The translations under genes and the position numbers were made by a program. Of a stretch of DNA of 24,752 nucleotides, positions 1 through 10,083 are shown piece after piece (position 1 is the stretch's first letter; every line of letters starts with the position of its first letter). Where the stretch lies: the NCBI GenBank assembly GCA_001801515.1, contig MGXX01000049.1, positions 1 through 24,752 on the forward strand, written 5' to 3'. The notes beneath the pieces are model-generated. The model made no database searches. It was not told the DNA's origin and worked only from the letters and a program-made list of their open reading frames with translations. Origin of the DNA: Gammaproteobacteria bacterium RIFCSPHIGHO2_12_FULL_38_11 (GTDB lineage Bacteria > Pseudomonadota > Gammaproteobacteria > Coxiellales > Coxiellaceae).

Positions 1-29
1 TGCGCTAACGTGATTCACAGTCACGCTAC

Positions 30-1229
30 TCAACTAGAACCGCTTGATTCTGTGCCTATAATATATGGCGTCAATCTCTCAACCGCTTTCCTTAATGTGT
101 CAATATTGGTTGCGTAAGATAATCGAATAAAGCCCGGTGCGCCAAATTCTGTTCCAGGGACAACTGCGACATGTGCTTTTTCTAAAATCAACTCAGACAA
201 GGCAATATCATCTTTTAAGCCTAAGCGCGCAATTGCTTTTTTCACATCAGGAAATACGTAAAACGCACCATCCGCAGGTGGACAAATAACGCCAGGAATG
301 GCTGCTAAGGCTTTTTGAAAATAATCGTGACGCTCCTTGAAAACGTGTTTTAAATTTGCGATAAATTGTTTTTCACCTGTTAATCCAGCGATGGCTGCAT
401 ACTGTGAAATTGATGTGGGGTTTGATGTACTATGCGATTGAATTTTGGTCATTGCCTTGATAATTGATAATGGGCCTGCCGCATAACCAATACGCCAGCC
501 CGTCATCGCATACGCTTTTGAAACGCCATTACAAATAATTGTGCGATCTGTTAGTTCAGGGCATGCATTTAAAATATTTACGTAAGGATTAATTCCCCAC
601 AAAATATGCTCATACATATCGTCAGACGCAATGAGTACATGAGGATGTTTTAATAACACAATGGATAATGCTTTTAATTCATCTAATGTGTAGGCCATGC
701 CTGTAGGATTGGAAGGACTGTTTAAAATTAAAATGCGTGTTTTGGGTGTAATCGCTTTTTCTAATTGTTCAGGGGTAATTTTAAAACGAGACTCGATATT
801 TGCAGAAATAATGACTGAAACACCATCGGCTAATGCAACCATCGCCGGATAAGAAACCCAGTAAGGTGCTGGAATAATCACTTCATCGCCTGGATTAATC
901 ACGGCTTGCATTAGGTTATAAAAACTTTGTTTTGCGCCGCACGATACTAAAATTTCATCACGTGTGTACGTTAGGTTATTTTCATTTTGAAATTTTTGAA
1001 TAATGGCATCTTTTAAGGCAGGAATTCCATCTACCGCAGTATATTTTGTGTAACCCGCATTAATCGCTTTGATTGCGGCGTCTTTAATAGATTGTGGTGT
1101 GTCAAAATCGGGTTCACCCACGCTCAAATTGATAATATCAATACCTTGGGCTTTTAATTGAGACGCTTTGCCATTGATTGTAACCGTTGCGGATGGTTTA
1201 ACGGATTGTGTGCGATTTGAGATTTGCAT
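30..1229 (-). CDS. aatA: Aspartate aminotransferase (class I PLP aminotransferase)
   Basis: A 399-aa cytosolic PLP enzyme that most likely interconverts aspartate/2-oxoglutarate and oxaloacetate/glutamate. The sequence shows the fold-type I landmarks in order: the SVGEPDF substrate-arm motif near residue 36, SPSNPTG with the cofactor-binding Asn174, SDD with the PLP-pyridine Asp203, and SKAYAMTGWRIGY with the Schiff-base Lys238. The length is normal for the family. The start is supported by an AAGGG Shine-Dalgarno 6 nt upstream of the ATG. It diverges from the unknown gene at 1396 across 166 bp that hold an inverted repeat. From memory, an aminotransferase of this kind lies near uvrB in some Legionellales. 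The exact substrate (aspartate versus another amino acid such as prephenate) cannot be fixed by eye. Confidence 0.9.
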   Translation of the reverse strand: MQISNRTQSVKPSATVTINGKASQLKAQGIDIINLSVGEPDFDTPQSIKDAAIKAINAGYTKYTAVDGIPALKDAIIQKFQNENNLTYTRDEILVSCGAKQSFYNLMQAVINPGDEVIIPAPYWVSYPAMVALADGVSVIISANIESRFKITPEQLEKAITPKTRILILNSPSNPTGMAYTLDELKALSIVLLKHPHVLIASDDMYEHILWGINPYVNILNACPELTDRTIICNGVSKAYAMTGWRIGYAAGPLSIIKAMTKIQSHSTSNPTSISQYAAIAGLTGEKQFIANLKHVFKERHDYFQKALAAIPGVICPPADGAFYVFPDVKKAIARLGLKDDIALSELILEKAHVAVVPGTEFGAPGFIRLSYATNIDTLRKAVERLTPYIIGTESSGSS

Positions 1230-1245
1230 ATTTTGCCCTTATTGA

Positions 1246-1284
1246 TTTTAACCTAGAAACCTGCTGCGGAATCTAGGTTTAAAA
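1246..1284. repeat. Inverted repeat between divergent aatA and the unknown gene
   Basis: A 12-nt arm (1246-1257, ending CCTAGA) is complementary to a 13-nt arm (1272-1284, starting TCTAGG) with one bulged A and a 14-nt loop. It lies just upstream of the aatA ribosome binding site, inside that gene's expected leader or promoter. It is not followed by a T-run on a side where a gene ends, so an operator or attenuator is more likely than a terminator. Function is inferred. Confidence 0.5.
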
Positions 1285-1311
1285 GGCGTACTTTAAAGAA
1301 GTTGCTCTGTC

Positions 1312-1341
1312 TTTACAACCAGTGGAGCGCTAAATTATTAA
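1312..1341 (+). promoter_or_regulatory. Possible promoter for the unknown gene and uvrB
   Basis: TTTACA at 1312-1317 resembles a -35 box, followed after 18 bp by TATTAA at 1336-1341 as a weak -10. It lies 55 bp upstream of the ATG at 1396. The match is imperfect and AT-rich DNA gives many such hits. Confidence 0.25.
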
Positions 1342-1395
1342 CATAGGGGCAGAAACTGTGTGATAATTGCTCCGTTAGAAACAAAGGGAGTGAAT

Positions 1396-2406
1396 ATGCC
1401 ATTTGAACTTTCTGTTAAACCGGCCAAATATGAGTCGGACGTGAAACTTACTTTATCTCATTATGATGCAGTGGGCGTTGTGGTGGATGGTGAGGAAATC
1501 TCACCTGAACCCAAAGAAATAATTACTATCGGCTTTATTATGCTGTTTAGAAAATTATATCAAAGCTGTATTAATACAGATGACATTATTAATTTATGCT
1601 ATTCAAAAATAATCCCATTAATGTTGGCGATGCTTCAGGTAATCTCGAAAATTTACAATGAATTACTAAATAGGGATAACGATTTTTTCCCGGATGAGAA
1701 ATTGCTTGAAAAAAACATAAGAGATTTCTGCGAATTTTTAGATAACCATAATGATTTTAAAAGTACGCTAAATGAATGGCTGAAACAGCTTAAAAAAAAT
1801 TCTGATAATACGGAAAATCTCACGGAAAAATTAACGATGGAATTAAATATTGAAAAAACAATTTCTACTCAACTTCTGCAGTTTTTTGAAAAACAGAAAA
1901 TATTTTTAAACCCGGACCAGCGCACGCACGACGGAATCAGCGTCGCATTAAAAAATAATGAAGATGTAAAAAATTCTGTGAGGACACTTGAATTAGTTGA
2001 CGCTGTAAATGAATTAAATTTAAGCAATAGAATGGAAGAATTAAAAATATTGAAAAATGAAATAGAAGCGAAACAAAATACTTATAAAAATAGAAAAGCA
2101 TATACCGGGTTCCCATTTTTTAGATCGAAAAGTAATTCAGCTGAATATAAAGAAAAAGCAACGCATAAAATGATTGATCAAATTGATAGTTATGAAAAGG
2201 CATTGAAGGGCGAAGGTGAATTAATATTACACGCAGATTATTGGAACTCAATAAAAACTCAAAATAAAGCTATTTATGATGCAGCAAACCAAGGAACGCT
2301 GAAAAATTTATTAGAGAAAGTGAAAAATAACATAGAAGGTAACGCGCAACAGGATAAAGATCTTTTTGATCGCGCATCAGAAGTGTCACAGAGAACGTTT
2401 CAATGA
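1396..2406 (+). CDS. Unrecognised 336-aa charged protein, coupled to uvrB
   Basis: I do not recognise a family. The ATG at 1396 is preferred over an upstream in-frame GTG at 1360 because an AAGGGAG Shine-Dalgarno sits about 7 nt before it. The protein has no signal peptide. It has one hydrophobic stretch around residues 47-76 and is otherwise rich in Lys, Glu, Asn and Asp, with a probable coiled coil near residues 205-235. The DNA is visibly more A-rich than in its neighbours. The stop codon overlaps the uvrB start as ATGA, so the two genes are probably co-transcribed and translationally coupled. The composition resembles secreted effectors of Legionellales type IV systems, but no export signal or effector domain was identified. 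Involvement in DNA repair is equally unproven. Confidence 0.7.
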   Translation: MPFELSVKPAKYESDVKLTLSHYDAVGVVVDGEEISPEPKEIITIGFIMLFRKLYQSCINTDDIINLCYSKIIPLMLAMLQVISKIYNELLNRDNDFFPDEKLLEKNIRDFCEFLDNHNDFKSTLNEWLKQLKKNSDNTENLTEKLTMELNIEKTISTQLLQFFEKQKIFLNPDQRTHDGISVALKNNEDVKNSVRTLELVDAVNELNLSNRMEELKILKNEIEAKQNTYKNRKAYTGFPFFRSKSNSAEYKEKATHKMIDQIDSYEKALKGEGELILHADYWNSIKTQNKAIYDAANQGTLKNLLEKVKNNIEGNAQQDKDLFDRASEVSQRTFQ

Positions 2407-4385
2407 ATTTTAATTTAGTCACACCTTTTCAACCCAACGGTGATCAGCCTGCCGCAATCGAAAAATTAGTCGATGGGTTAAACGCGGGTTTAATGTACCA
2501 AACATTATTAGGGGTAACCGGATCTGGAAAAACATTTACAATTGCCAATGTCATTAATCATGTACAAAGACCCACCTTGGTTTTAGCGCCGAATAAAACA
2601 TTGGCCGCTCAATTATATGCTGAGTTACGTGAATTTTTTCCGAATAATGCGGTTGAATATTTTGTTTCTTATTACGATTACTATCAACCCGAAGCGTATG
2701 TACCTTCAACCGACACTTTCATTGAAAAAGATTCCGCCATTAACGCACACATTGAGCAAATGCGATTGTCTGCAACGAAAGCATTATTAGAGCGCAGTGA
2801 TGTTATTATTGTTGCTACTGTTTCAGCAATTTACGGTTTAGGGGACCCGAAAGCTTATTTAAGCATGGTCTTGCATGTGAGTGTGGGTGAGCGTATTGAT
2901 CAACGCGAACTGTTGAAACGATTGGCCCAGATGCAATATTCTCGCAATGAAATTGAATTACACCGTTCATCATATCGCGTGTCGGGTGATGTAATTGATG
3001 TTTATCCTGCCGATTCTGAAAAAGAGGCTGTCCGCATACAATTATTTGATGATGAAATCGAGCGAATTGATTTGTTTGATCCACTGACCAATAAAATTAC
3101 CCGTAAATTGCCACGTATTACGATATTTCCTAAAACACACTATGCAACACCGCGCGCAACCATCATGAAAATGATTGATGAAATCAAATATGAATTGCGT
3201 GATCGCTTGGCGTTTTTTGAAACTGAAAATAAATTACTTGAACGTCAACGCTTAGAACAAAGAACTTTATTTGATATCGAAATGATGATTGAATTGGGCT
3301 ATTGCTCGGGCATTGAAAACTATTCTCGTTACCTCTCAGGCAAAAAAGCAGGGGAGGCACCCCCCACTTTATTTGATTATTTGCCGAGTAATGCCTTATT
3401 AGTTATTGATGAATCGCATGTCACGATTCCACAATTGGGTGGTATGTATTTAGGTGACAGAGCGCGAAAAGAAAATTTAGTCAATTATGGATTTCGTTTG
3501 CCATCGGCATTGGATAACAGGCCATTACGTTTCGATGAATTTGAAAAAATATCGCCACAAACGATTTTTGTTTCTGCAACCCCCAGTAATTATGAGCTAA
3601 TGCATGGGACTGATGTTGTTGAATTGGTTGTGCGTCCAACAGGGCTGCTAGATCCTGAAATTGAAATTCGCTCTGCTAAAACACAAGTAGATGACTTATT
3701 ATCTGAAGTACGTATGAGAGCTGATAAAAAAGAACGTGTATTGGTTACCACCTTAACGAAACGCATGTCTGAAGACTTAACAGAATATTTTGCAGAACAT
3801 CATGTCAAAGTGCGTTATTTGCATTCTGATATTGATACCGTTGAGCGCGTTGAAATATTACGTGATTTACGTTTAGGTATTTTTGATGTGTTAATCGGCA
3901 TTAATTTGTTACGAGAAGGCTTGGATTTACCAGAAGTTTCCTTGGTTGCTATTTTAGATGCCGATAAAGAAGGGTTTTTGCGATCTGAAAGATCGCTGGT
4001 ACAAACCATTGGTCGGGCTGCGCGTAATTTACACGGTAAAGCAATTTTATATGCCGATAAAATAACAAACTCAATGAAACGCGCGATTGATGAAACCGAC
4101 CGCAGACGGTCAAAACAAGCAGAATATAATATCAAACACAATATTACCCCAGTCGGAATTGCAAAAGCGGTTCATCATATGATTGATGTTGCCCACATGC
4201 ACATAGAGGAAGCGGTCGATTTACAAGTAATTGCACTAACGCCGAAACAGCTTGAAAGAAAATTAACTGAGTTAGAAAATGAAATGTATCAAGCTGCTAA
4301 AAATTTAGAGTTTGAAAAAGCAGGGGCTCTACGAGATCAAATAGCAACGTTAAGGCAACAGTATTATTTAGGGGTGACGAAATAA
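2403..4385 (+). CDS. uvrB: UvrABC excinuclease subunit B
   Basis: UvrB is the damage-verifying helicase-like subunit of nucleotide excision repair. UvrA loads it on DNA and it then recruits UvrC. The 660-aa length is normal. Visible motifs are Walker A GVTGSGKT with Lys43, the [11 protein letters not shown] damage-binding beta-hairpin near residue 92, the Walker B-type VIDESH with Asp336-Glu337, the helicase motif-VI segment QTIGRAARN, and a C-terminal UVR domain (about residues 620-655) that contacts UvrC. The start is fixed by family alignment (the FxPxGDQPxAI motif near residue 9) and by the ATGA overlap with the upstream gene. It converges on metF with only 10 bp between the stop codons and no obvious terminator. 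Confidence 0.97.
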   Translation: MNFNLVTPFQPNGDQPAAIEKLVDGLNAGLMYQTLLGVTGSGKTFTIANVINHVQRPTLVLAPNKTLAAQLYAELREFFPNNAVEYFVSYYDYYQPEAYVPSTDTFIEKDSAINAHIEQMRLSATKALLERSDVIIVATVSAIYGLGDPKAYLSMVLHVSVGERIDQRELLKRLAQMQYSRNEIELHRSSYRVSGDVIDVYPADSEKEAVRIQLFDDEIERIDLFDPLTNKITRKLPRITIFPKTHYATPRATIMKMIDEIKYELRDRLAFFETENKLLERQRLEQRTLFDIEMMIELGYCSGIENYSRYLSGKKAGEAPPTLFDYLPSNALLVIDESHVTIPQLGGMYLGDRARKENLVNYGFRLPSALDNRPLRFDEFEKISPQTIFVSATPSNYELMHGTDVVELVVRPTGLLDPEIEIRSAKTQVDDLLSEVRMRADKKERVLVTTLTKRMSEDLTEYFAEHHVKVRYLHSDIDTVERVEILRDLRLGIFDVLIGINLLREGLDLPEVSLVAILDADKEGFLRSERSLVQTIGRAARNLHGKAILYADKITNSMKRAIDETDRRRSKQAEYNIKHNITPVGIAKAVHHMIDVAHMHIEEAVDLQVIALTPKQLERKLTELENEMYQAAKNLEFEKAGALRDQIATLRQQYYLGVTK

Positions 4386-4395
4386 TACCGTGTTT

Positions 4396-5256
4396 TTAGG
4401 AGAATAATGGATGAGATTGATGTAATTTCAAAGACGTTAATATATTGATACTCGGCTCTGCCTTGTTCAGCGAATAAAAATGCAAACCCGGTGCACCACC
4501 GGCAATTAATTTTTCACACAATTGCATGACGACTTCCTCAGAAAATTGTTCAAATGACTTTGCATCGTGTTGATAACTTTCAAGGCGATATAATAACCAA
4601 CGCGGAATTTCAGCGCCACAGGTTTTAGAAAATAAGACTAATTTTTCATAGTTTGTAATAGGCATAATCCCTGGAATAATGGGAATATGAATATCCATTT
4701 TTCTACAACTATCTAGAAATTTAAAATAAGCATCGGGATTATAAAAATACTGTGTAATAGCGTTATTTGCCCCCGCATCCACTTTTTCTTTAAAATGAAA
4801 TAAAGCCCGTTTATGATCAGTTGTTTGTGGATGAAATTCGGGATAGCATGCCACTGACAGCGTAAAATGATTGCCTGTTTCCTGACGAATAAATTGCAGA
4901 AGTTCAGCAGCATATTGAAAATGATGTGTAGCCTCTGGTGTGTCTGAAGGCATATCGCCACGTAAGACAACTAATCGCATAATATTATTTTGAATATATT
5001 TTTCTAATAACGCTTTAATCATTTCTTTTGTTGCCGCCACACACGAAATATGCGGCGCCGTAGGAACGGATGTGTGTTCTTGTACTTTAAATACTGTATT
5101 GGGTGTGTGTGTTTGTGCAGACCCTGCTGCACCAAAAGTAACAGAAAAAAAGTTTGGATTGATGCTAGCAAGTGTTGTTGCTGCTTGCAGCAAATTAGTC
5201 ATGCCGGTGTCCGTCTTGGGCGGAAAAAATTCAAAACTGATTTCAAGGGTTGTCAT
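4396..5256 (-). CDS. metF: 5,10-methylenetetrahydrofolate reductase
   Basis: MetF is a FAD-dependent cytosolic enzyme that reduces 5,10-methylene-THF to 5-methyl-THF, the methyl donor for methionine synthase. The 286 residues match the usual bacterial length (about 290). The N-terminal SFEFFPPKT motif carries the catalytic Glu9. A flavin-contacting LRGDMP segment follows near residue 100, and IIPGIMPI near residue 196 is typical of the TIM-barrel C-terminal half. An AAGGA Shine-Dalgarno about 8 nt upstream supports the ATG at 5256. It is divergent from metH, the next enzyme in the pathway, across a 160-bp spacer, so joint regulation is plausible. Confidence 0.95.
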   Translation of the reverse strand: MTTLEISFEFFPPKTDTGMTNLLQAATTLASINPNFFSVTFGAAGSAQTHTPNTVFKVQEHTSVPTAPHISCVAATKEMIKALLEKYIQNNIMRLVVLRGDMPSDTPEATHHFQYAAELLQFIRQETGNHFTLSVACYPEFHPQTTDHKRALFHFKEKVDAGANNAITQYFYNPDAYFKFLDSCRKMDIHIPIIPGIMPITNYEKLVLFSKTCGAEIPRWLLYRLESYQHDAKSFEQFSEEVVMQLCEKLIAGGAPGLHFYSLNKAEPSINILTSLKLHQSHPLFS

Positions 5257-5416
5257 AAGTTCATCCTTTTTTACAAACTAAGCAGAAAACCCCCTGATTT
5301 CGCATGCGCAAAACCGACCCCCTTTTTTCAAAGAAAGTTGTCGTCCGAATTAATTTATATAAATATTCCTAATCAGTTGATAGAATACCCTTCGATAAAA
5401 TAAAGAGTCAATCCTT
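5257..5416. promoter_or_regulatory. Divergent metF/metH control region
   Basis: This 160-bp spacer must hold both promoters. I see an 8-bp palindrome CGCATGCG at 5301-5308 and an AT-rich stretch with TATATAAAT near 5356. I see no MetJ-type AGACGTCT boxes, no clear MetR TGAA-N5-TTCA site, and too little room for a cobalamin riboswitch. The regulator is therefore unknown. Confidence 0.4.
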
Positions 5417-8400
5417 ATGCATCAATCAAATTCTTATCAGCGTTTACTTTCTGTCTTACACAAAAAAATTGCGATTATCGATGGCGGTATGGGCACAATG
5501 ATTCAAACCTATCGCTTAACTGAAAAAGATTTTCGTGGCGTTCAATTTGCAGAACATTGCGTCTTTTTAAAGGGAAACAATGACTTATTATCAGTGACGC
5601 AGCCAAAAATTATTCAAGCGATACACACAGCTTATTTGCAAGCCGGAGCAGACATAATTGAGACAAATACATTTGGCGCAACATCCATTGCTTTATCAGA
5701 TTATAAATTAAGCGAATTAGCTTATGAAATCAATTTTCAAGCGGCAAAATTGGCGCGTGCTGCAGCAGATGAAATAATGCTTCAAACGCCGGATCAACCG
5801 CGTTTTGTTGCTGGCGCAATTGGTCCCACAAATCGTACTGCATCGATTTCTCCAGATGTTAATAATCCTGGGGCGCGTAATATTTCATTTGATGAATTGG
5901 TTTCTGCTTATACTGAAGCAGTCGATGGCTTGGTAAAAGGTGGTGCAGATATTATTTTAATTGAAACTATTTTTGATACTTTAAATGCAAAGGCCGCAAT
6001 TTATGCTGTGAAACAATATTTTGATGCGCATGAAATTGAATTACCCATTATGATTTCAGGCACCATCACCGATGCAAGTGGACGAACTTTATCAGGTCAA
6101 ACTATTGAAGCATTTTGGCATTCTATGGCACATGCAAAACCGATTGCTATTGGAATTAACTGCGCGTTAGGTGCTGAAGATATGCGCCCCTATATTCAAG
6201 CATTATCAAAAATTGCTGATACCTATACTAGCGTTTATCCCAATGCAGGGTTACCCAATGAATTGGGTGAGTATGAACAGTCAGCAGAGGAGATGAGTGA
6301 ATTGGTAAAAGGTTTTGCTGATAATGGTTTTATTAATTTAGCGGGGGGTTGTTGTGGTACAACACCGCAACATATTAAAGCGATTGCTGAAAAAACAAGA
6401 AATATAAAACCAAGAAAAATTCCTGAAATTAAGCCTTATTGTCGTTTAAGTGGATTAGAACCCCTAACAATTTACCCGGAAAGTAATTTTGTAAACGTCG
6501 GTGAACGAACAAATATAACCGGTTCCGCAAAATTTAAAAAATTAATAGTTGAAAAAAATTATGAAGAAGCCCTTTCAGTGGCGCGCCAACAAGTAGAGCA
6601 GGGTGCACAAATCATCGATATTAATATGGATGAAGCGATGCTCGATTCTGCGCAAGAAATGCGTTTATTTTTAAATATGGTTGCCAGCGAGCCCGATATT
6701 TGTCGTGTGCCAATTATGGTTGATTCATCGAAATGGTCCGTGATTGAAGCAGGTTTAAAATGTTTACAAGGAAAAGGAATTGTTAATTCAATTAGTTTGA
6801 AAGAAGGGGAAGAAGCATTTATCGTAGCAGCTAAAAAAATACTGTATTACGGTGCAGCTGTCGTTGTTATGGCGTTTGATGAAAAAGGCCAAGCTGACAC
6901 CTGCGCGCGCAAAATTGAAATCTGTCAACGCGCCTACAATATCTTAACTAAAACCATTGGATTTAATGCACAAGATATCATTTTTGATCCCAATATTTTT
7001 GCCATTGCAACAGGTATTGAAGAACATAATAATTATGCGGTTGATTTTATTGAAGCTTGTAAAGAAATAAAAAAACTATGTCCTAATGCGCTAATCAGTG
7101 GTGGCGTCAGCAATGTCTCATTTTCATTTCGGGGAAATAATCCAGTGCGCGAAGCCATTCACGCTGTTTTTCTTTATCATGCCATTTCATCTGGTTTGGA
7201 TATGGGTATTGTGAATGCTGGGCAGTTGCCTATTTATCAAGATATTCCTGCTGAGTTATTAGAACGCGTTGAAGATGTGGTTTTAAATCGCAGAATAGAT
7301 GCAACAGAACGTTTGTTGGAAGTTGCCCAAAATGTGTTGAGCCAAGGAACAACGCAAGTAAAAGATTTAAGCTGGCGAGAAAATTCGGTGAATGAACGAT
7401 TAAGTTATGCATTAGTTCAAGGCATTACAGACTATATTGAAATTGATACTGAAGAAGCCAGATTGCAAGCCGCTTATCCTTTAGCGGTCATTGAAGGGCC
7501 ATTAATGGACGGAATGAACCAAGTAGGCGAATTATTTGGTGATGGGAAAATGTTTTTGCCGCAAGTGGTTAAAAGTGCGCGCGTGATGAAAAAAGCCGTG
7601 GCCTATTTAATTCCATTTATTGAATTAGAAAAGAAAAATAATCGCATGCGCGAAGAAAAGGATGCCAGAAGCGGCAGTCTCAGAACCCCGAGCGTCAGCG
7701 AGGGAAATAGTTCGCGAAGCGGCAGTCTCAGAACCCCGAGCGTCAGCGAGGGAAATAGTTCGCGAAGCGGCGCTAAGGGAAAAATATTAATGGCGACTGT
7801 CAAAGGCGATGTGCATGATATTGGGAAAAATATCGTGGGTGTTGTTTTACAGTGTAATAATTATGATGTAATTGATTTGGGGGTGATGGTACCCTGTGAA
7901 AAAATATTAGAAGTCGCTAAAAAAGAAAAGGTCGATATTATTGGTTTAAGTGGATTAATTACACCATCGCTTGATGAAATGTGTTATGTCGCTGCTGAAA
8001 TGCAACGATTGGGCTTTACTATTCCATTATTAATTGGTGGCGCGACCACTTCACGTGTGCACACTGCGGTAAAAATTGCACCGAATTATATACATGATGC
8101 TATTTATGTAAAAGATGCAAGCAGGGCGGTTGGCGTCGCTGCAAAATTGTTAAGTGACAGCTCAAAAAAGCTATTTACCGATGAAATCAAAAAAGAATAT
8201 GCTGAAGTTCGTATTCGTCACCAAGGAAAAAAACATCAAACAGATTTTATTTCAATTGATGAGGCAAGAAAAAATAAAATAGCTTTAAATTGGGATAATT
8301 ATACACCACCTATTCCAAGGCACCTGGGAATACAAATCTTGCAACACTATGATTTGAATATGCTCGCCCAAGAAATCGATTGGACGCCCTTTTTTCAAAC

Positions 8401-9220
8401 ATGGGATTTAGTAGGGCATTTTCCCGAAATGTTAAAAGATAAAATAGTGGGGGTTGAAGCTACAAAGTTATATCACGATGCACGCACGATGTTACAGCAT
8501 GTGATTGATGAGAAATTATTACAAGCGCATGCGGTATTTGGATTTTTTCCTGTTAACAGTGTTAATGATGATGATATTGAAGTGTATACAGATGACAATA
8601 GAGAAGCAGTATTACTAACATTACATCAATTACGCCAACAAAACAGAAAGCCGCCTGGCAGGGCGAATAAATGTTTAGCGGATTTTATTGCGCCTAAATA
8701 CACGAGAATAAAAGATTATATTGGTGTTTTCGCTGTAACGGCAGGCGTCGGAGTTGATGCTTTAGCTAAAAAACACGAGGCGCAACAAGACGATTACAAC
8801 AGCATTATGATTAAGGCCCTGGGTGACCGCATGGCTGAAGCATTTGCAGAACATTTGCATCGTAAGGTGCGTCAAACCTACTGGGCTTATGATTCAGCAG
8901 AAAATTTAAGCCATGAGGCATTAATTAAAGAAAATTATTTTGGCATCCGACCTGCGCCGGGTTATCCTGCATGTCCTGATCACTTGGAAAAACACGCTTT
9001 ATTTCAATTATTGAATCCGCAAAAAAATGCAGGCATTACCTTAACAGAAAATTTAGCGATGTGGCCTGCTTCTTCGGTGTGTGGATTTTATTACTCACAT
9101 CCTGAAAGCGATTATTTTGTGATTGGAAAAATGGGCCGTGATCAATTGGTGGATTACGCAACACGCAAAAATATTCCGTTGGAAATGGCGGAAAAATGGT
9201 TGGCGCCACTCTTGGATTAA
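5417..9220 (+). CDS. metH: Cobalamin-dependent methionine synthase with repeat insertion
   Basis: MetH transfers the methyl group of 5-methyl-THF to homocysteine through cobalamin. The domains are in order. The homocysteine-binding barrel has zinc ligands Cys249, Cys312 and Cys313 (E. coli 247, 310 and 311). The pterin domain carries [11 protein letters not shown]. The four-helix cap is followed by the B12 domain with DVHDIG (cobalt-ligand His800, equivalent to E. coli His759). The C-terminal reactivation domain contains [12 protein letters not shown]. At 1267 aa it is about 40 residues longer than the E. coli enzyme. The excess is explained by residues about 751-786, encoded by a duplicated 48-bp repeat in the linker between cap and B12 domains. 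All catalytic parts are intact, so it should be functional. The start has a modest AGAG upstream. Confidence 0.97.
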   Translation: MHQSNSYQRLLSVLHKKIAIIDGGMGTMIQTYRLTEKDFRGVQFAEHCVFLKGNNDLLSVTQPKIIQAIHTAYLQAGADIIETNTFGATSIALSDYKLSELAYEINFQAAKLARAAADEIMLQTPDQPRFVAGAIGPTNRTASISPDVNNPGARNISFDELVSAYTEAVDGLVKGGADIILIETIFDTLNAKAAIYAVKQYFDAHEIELPIMISGTITDASGRTLSGQTIEAFWHSMAHAKPIAIGINCALGAEDMRPYIQALSKIADTYTSVYPNAGLPNELGEYEQSAEEMSELVKGFADNGFINLAGGCCGTTPQHIKAIAEKTRNIKPRKIPEIKPYCRLSGLEPLTIYPESNFVNVGERTNITGSAKFKKLIVEKNYEEALSVARQQVEQGAQIIDINMDEAMLDSAQEMRLFLNMVASEPDICRVPIMVDSSKWSVIEAGLKCLQGKGIVNSISLKEGEEAFIVAAKKILYYGAAVVVMAFDEKGQADTCARKIEICQRAYNILTKTIGFNAQDIIFDPNIFAIATGIEEHNNYAVDFIEACKEIKKLCPNALISGGVSNVSFSFRGNNPVREAIHAVFLYHAISSGLDMGIVNAGQLPIYQDIPAELLERVEDVVLNRRIDATERLLEVAQNVLSQGTTQVKDLSWRENSVNERLSYALVQGITDYIEIDTEEARLQAAYPLAVIEGPLMDGMNQVGELFGDGKMFLPQVVKSARVMKKAVAYLIPFIELEKKNNRMREEKDARSGSLRTPSVSEGNSSRSGSLRTPSVSEGNSSRSGAKGKILMATVKGDVHDIGKNIVGVVLQCNNYDVIDLGVMVPCEKILEVAKKEKVDIIGLSGLITPSLDEMCYVAAEMQRLGFTIPLLIGGATTSRVHTAVKIAPNYIHDAIYVKDASRAVGVAAKLLSDSSKKLFTDEIKKEYAEVRIRHQGKKHQTDFISIDEARKNKIALNWDNYTPPIPRHLGIQILQHYDLNMLAQEIDWTPFFQTWDLVGHFPEMLKDKIVGVEATKLYHDARTMLQHVIDEKLLQAHAVFGFFPVNSVNDDDIEVYTDDNREAVLLTLHQLRQQNRKPPGRANKCLADFIAPKYTRIKDYIGVFAVTAGVGVDALAKKHEAQQDDYNSIMIKALGDRMAEAFAEHLHRKVRQTYWAYDSAENLSHEALIKENYFGIRPAPGYPACPDHLEKHALFQLLNPQKNAGITLTENLAMWPASSVCGFYYSHPESDYFVIGKMGRDQLVDYATRKNIPLEMAEKWLAPLLD
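7668..7771 (+). repeat. Two tandem 48-bp in-frame repeats within metH
   Basis: Units at 7668-7715 and 7716-7763 are identical, followed by an 8-nt start of a third (7764-7771). Each encodes 16 residues ([16 protein letters not shown]). The unit junction forms the palindrome TTCGCGAA. The segment is clearly more GC-rich than surrounding metH. Because 48 is a multiple of three, the reading frame is kept. It resembles in concept the peptide-coding palindromic elements of Rickettsia, but identity with any known family was not established. Confidence 0.9.
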
Positions 9221-9234
9221 TGACATGTTTTGGG

Positions 9235-9513
9235 TCATGATTTTGCAGGGGCTGAGCTTTTCGGCGGGTGTAAATGTCCCCCGGTAATCATTTTACAATT
9301 GCCCTTCATTACAAAGATCCAATCTGCGCGATCATTATTTGTTTTTGCTTGTGCCGCACAGGCATGTCTTGGTGTGCCACATTCATTCTTCATTTTTTTT
9401 GCAATACCATAACATTTTTCTACAGGGCAATTGGATTTTGCAACGGCTTGCGTTGTTAAAGCTGAAGCACCGAGCACTATTGCACTGGCCATCATTACGT
9501 TAGCGATTTTCAT
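9235..9513 (-). CDS. Exported Cys-rich DUF2282 protein, bufferin (BufA1) precursor-like
   Basis: A 92-aa protein with a clear signal peptide (hydrophobic residues 5-20, cleavage after AVA at residue 25), giving a mature peptide of 67 residues with five cysteines (29, 34, 45, 52, 73). The order [20 protein letters not shown] matches my memory of DUF2282 proteins. Several of these are precursors of bufferins: periplasmic copper-binding peptides whose cysteines are modified by an MNIO (DUF692) enzyme. GGAGG 6 nt upstream of the ATG gives a very strong ribosome binding site. It ends 14 bp from the metH stop (convergent) and is divergent from a DoxX gene, a partner often seen in such operons. No MNIO or DUF2063 gene is in the window, so modification would need an enzyme encoded elsewhere. 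The family call is fairly sure and the copper role is inference. Confidence 0.75.
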   Translation of the reverse strand: MKIANVMMASAIVLGASALTTQAVAKSNCPVEKCYGIAKKMKNECGTPRHACAAQAKTNNDRADWIFVMKGNCKMITGGHLHPPKSSAPAKS

Positions 9514-9587
9514 GACTATCCTCCTATCAAATAATTACTCAAATCATGCTAACATACATTGGGTACATATTTAAAAAGGAAATTTCT

Positions 9588-10076
9588 ATGATACGTAATA
9601 CAGCCACACTGATTCGCCCCTTTATTCGTGCATTCAACTTTCTATCACCTTTTGGTGATTTACTTGCACGTATTTGGGTTGCTCAGATATTTTTTCTATC
9701 TGGCCTGACAAAAATTCAATCTTGGCAATCGACGATGATGCTATTTGAACATGTGTATCACGTTCCTTTGCTGTCGCCCTATTTGGCTGCTGTATTGGGC
9801 ACAGGCGCAGAATTAATTTTACCTGTTTTCTTGGTTTTAGGTTTGGGAGGTCGTTTTTTAATTTTAATTTTCTTTATTTACAATTTTGTTGCGGCCATTT
9901 CTTATCATTTTTTATGGACACCAGAAGGCTCTATGGGGTTGGCACAACACATTAACTGGGCCTTATTGTTAATGCTACTGATGTTTCATGGTTCTGGAAA
10001 AATATCTCTGGATTATTTAATTCATACTATTCATGGACATCACTTAAAAGATTCAAAATCAAAAAAGAAAAAATAA
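9588..10076 (+). CDS. DoxX-family inner-membrane protein
   Basis: A 162-aa protein with about four membrane segments. It matches the DoxX pattern: an N-terminal helix with LLARIWVAQIFFLSGLTKI, then a helix beginning AAVLGTGAELILPVFLVLG, then GRFLILIFFIYN. The C-terminal tail is strongly basic. AAAGGA at 9575-9580, 7 nt upstream, selects the ATG at 9588 over an in-frame start at 9546. DoxX proteins are small quinone-interacting or redox-linked membrane proteins of mixed function. Those near DUF2282 genes are thought to accompany the metal-stress bufferin systems, and the divergent DUF2282 gene 74 bp away makes that the likely context here. A hairpin directly after the stop should end transcription. 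Confidence 0.8.
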   Translation: MIRNTATLIRPFIRAFNFLSPFGDLLARIWVAQIFFLSGLTKIQSWQSTMMLFEHVYHVPLLSPYLAAVLGTGAELILPVFLVLGLGGRFLILIFFIYNFVAAISYHFLWTPEGSMGLAQHINWALLLMLLMFHGSGKISLDYLIHTIHGHHLKDSKSKKKK

Positions 10077-10083
10077 CGAAGTC

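Noticed and set aside
2815..3084. Minus-strand 89-aa ORF inside uvrB
   Set aside because: It is antisense to a strongly conserved region of UvrB, has no ribosome binding site and no recognisable motif.
5050..5403. Plus-strand ORFs with many Cys antisense to metF
   Set aside because: Antisense to the conserved MetF N-terminus. Cys richness comes from reverse-reading AC-rich codons, with no start signal.
5257..5416. Possible SAM or cobalamin riboswitch before metH
   Set aside because: The spacer is too short and lacks the conserved B12-box or SAM-I core sequences. Two promoters must also fit there.
7668..7771. CRISPR array
   Set aside because: Only two units, directly adjacent without spacers and in frame within metH.
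7603..7803. Minus-strand ORF with repeated [16 protein letters not shown] across the metH repeat
   Set aside because: It is only the reverse reading of the 48-bp repeat. Its periodicity follows from the DNA, and metH is clearly the real gene.
9230..9459. Plus-strand ORFs overlapping the DUF2282 gene
   Set aside because: They are antisense to a gene with signal peptide, strong GGAGG and conserved Cys pattern, and lack start signals.
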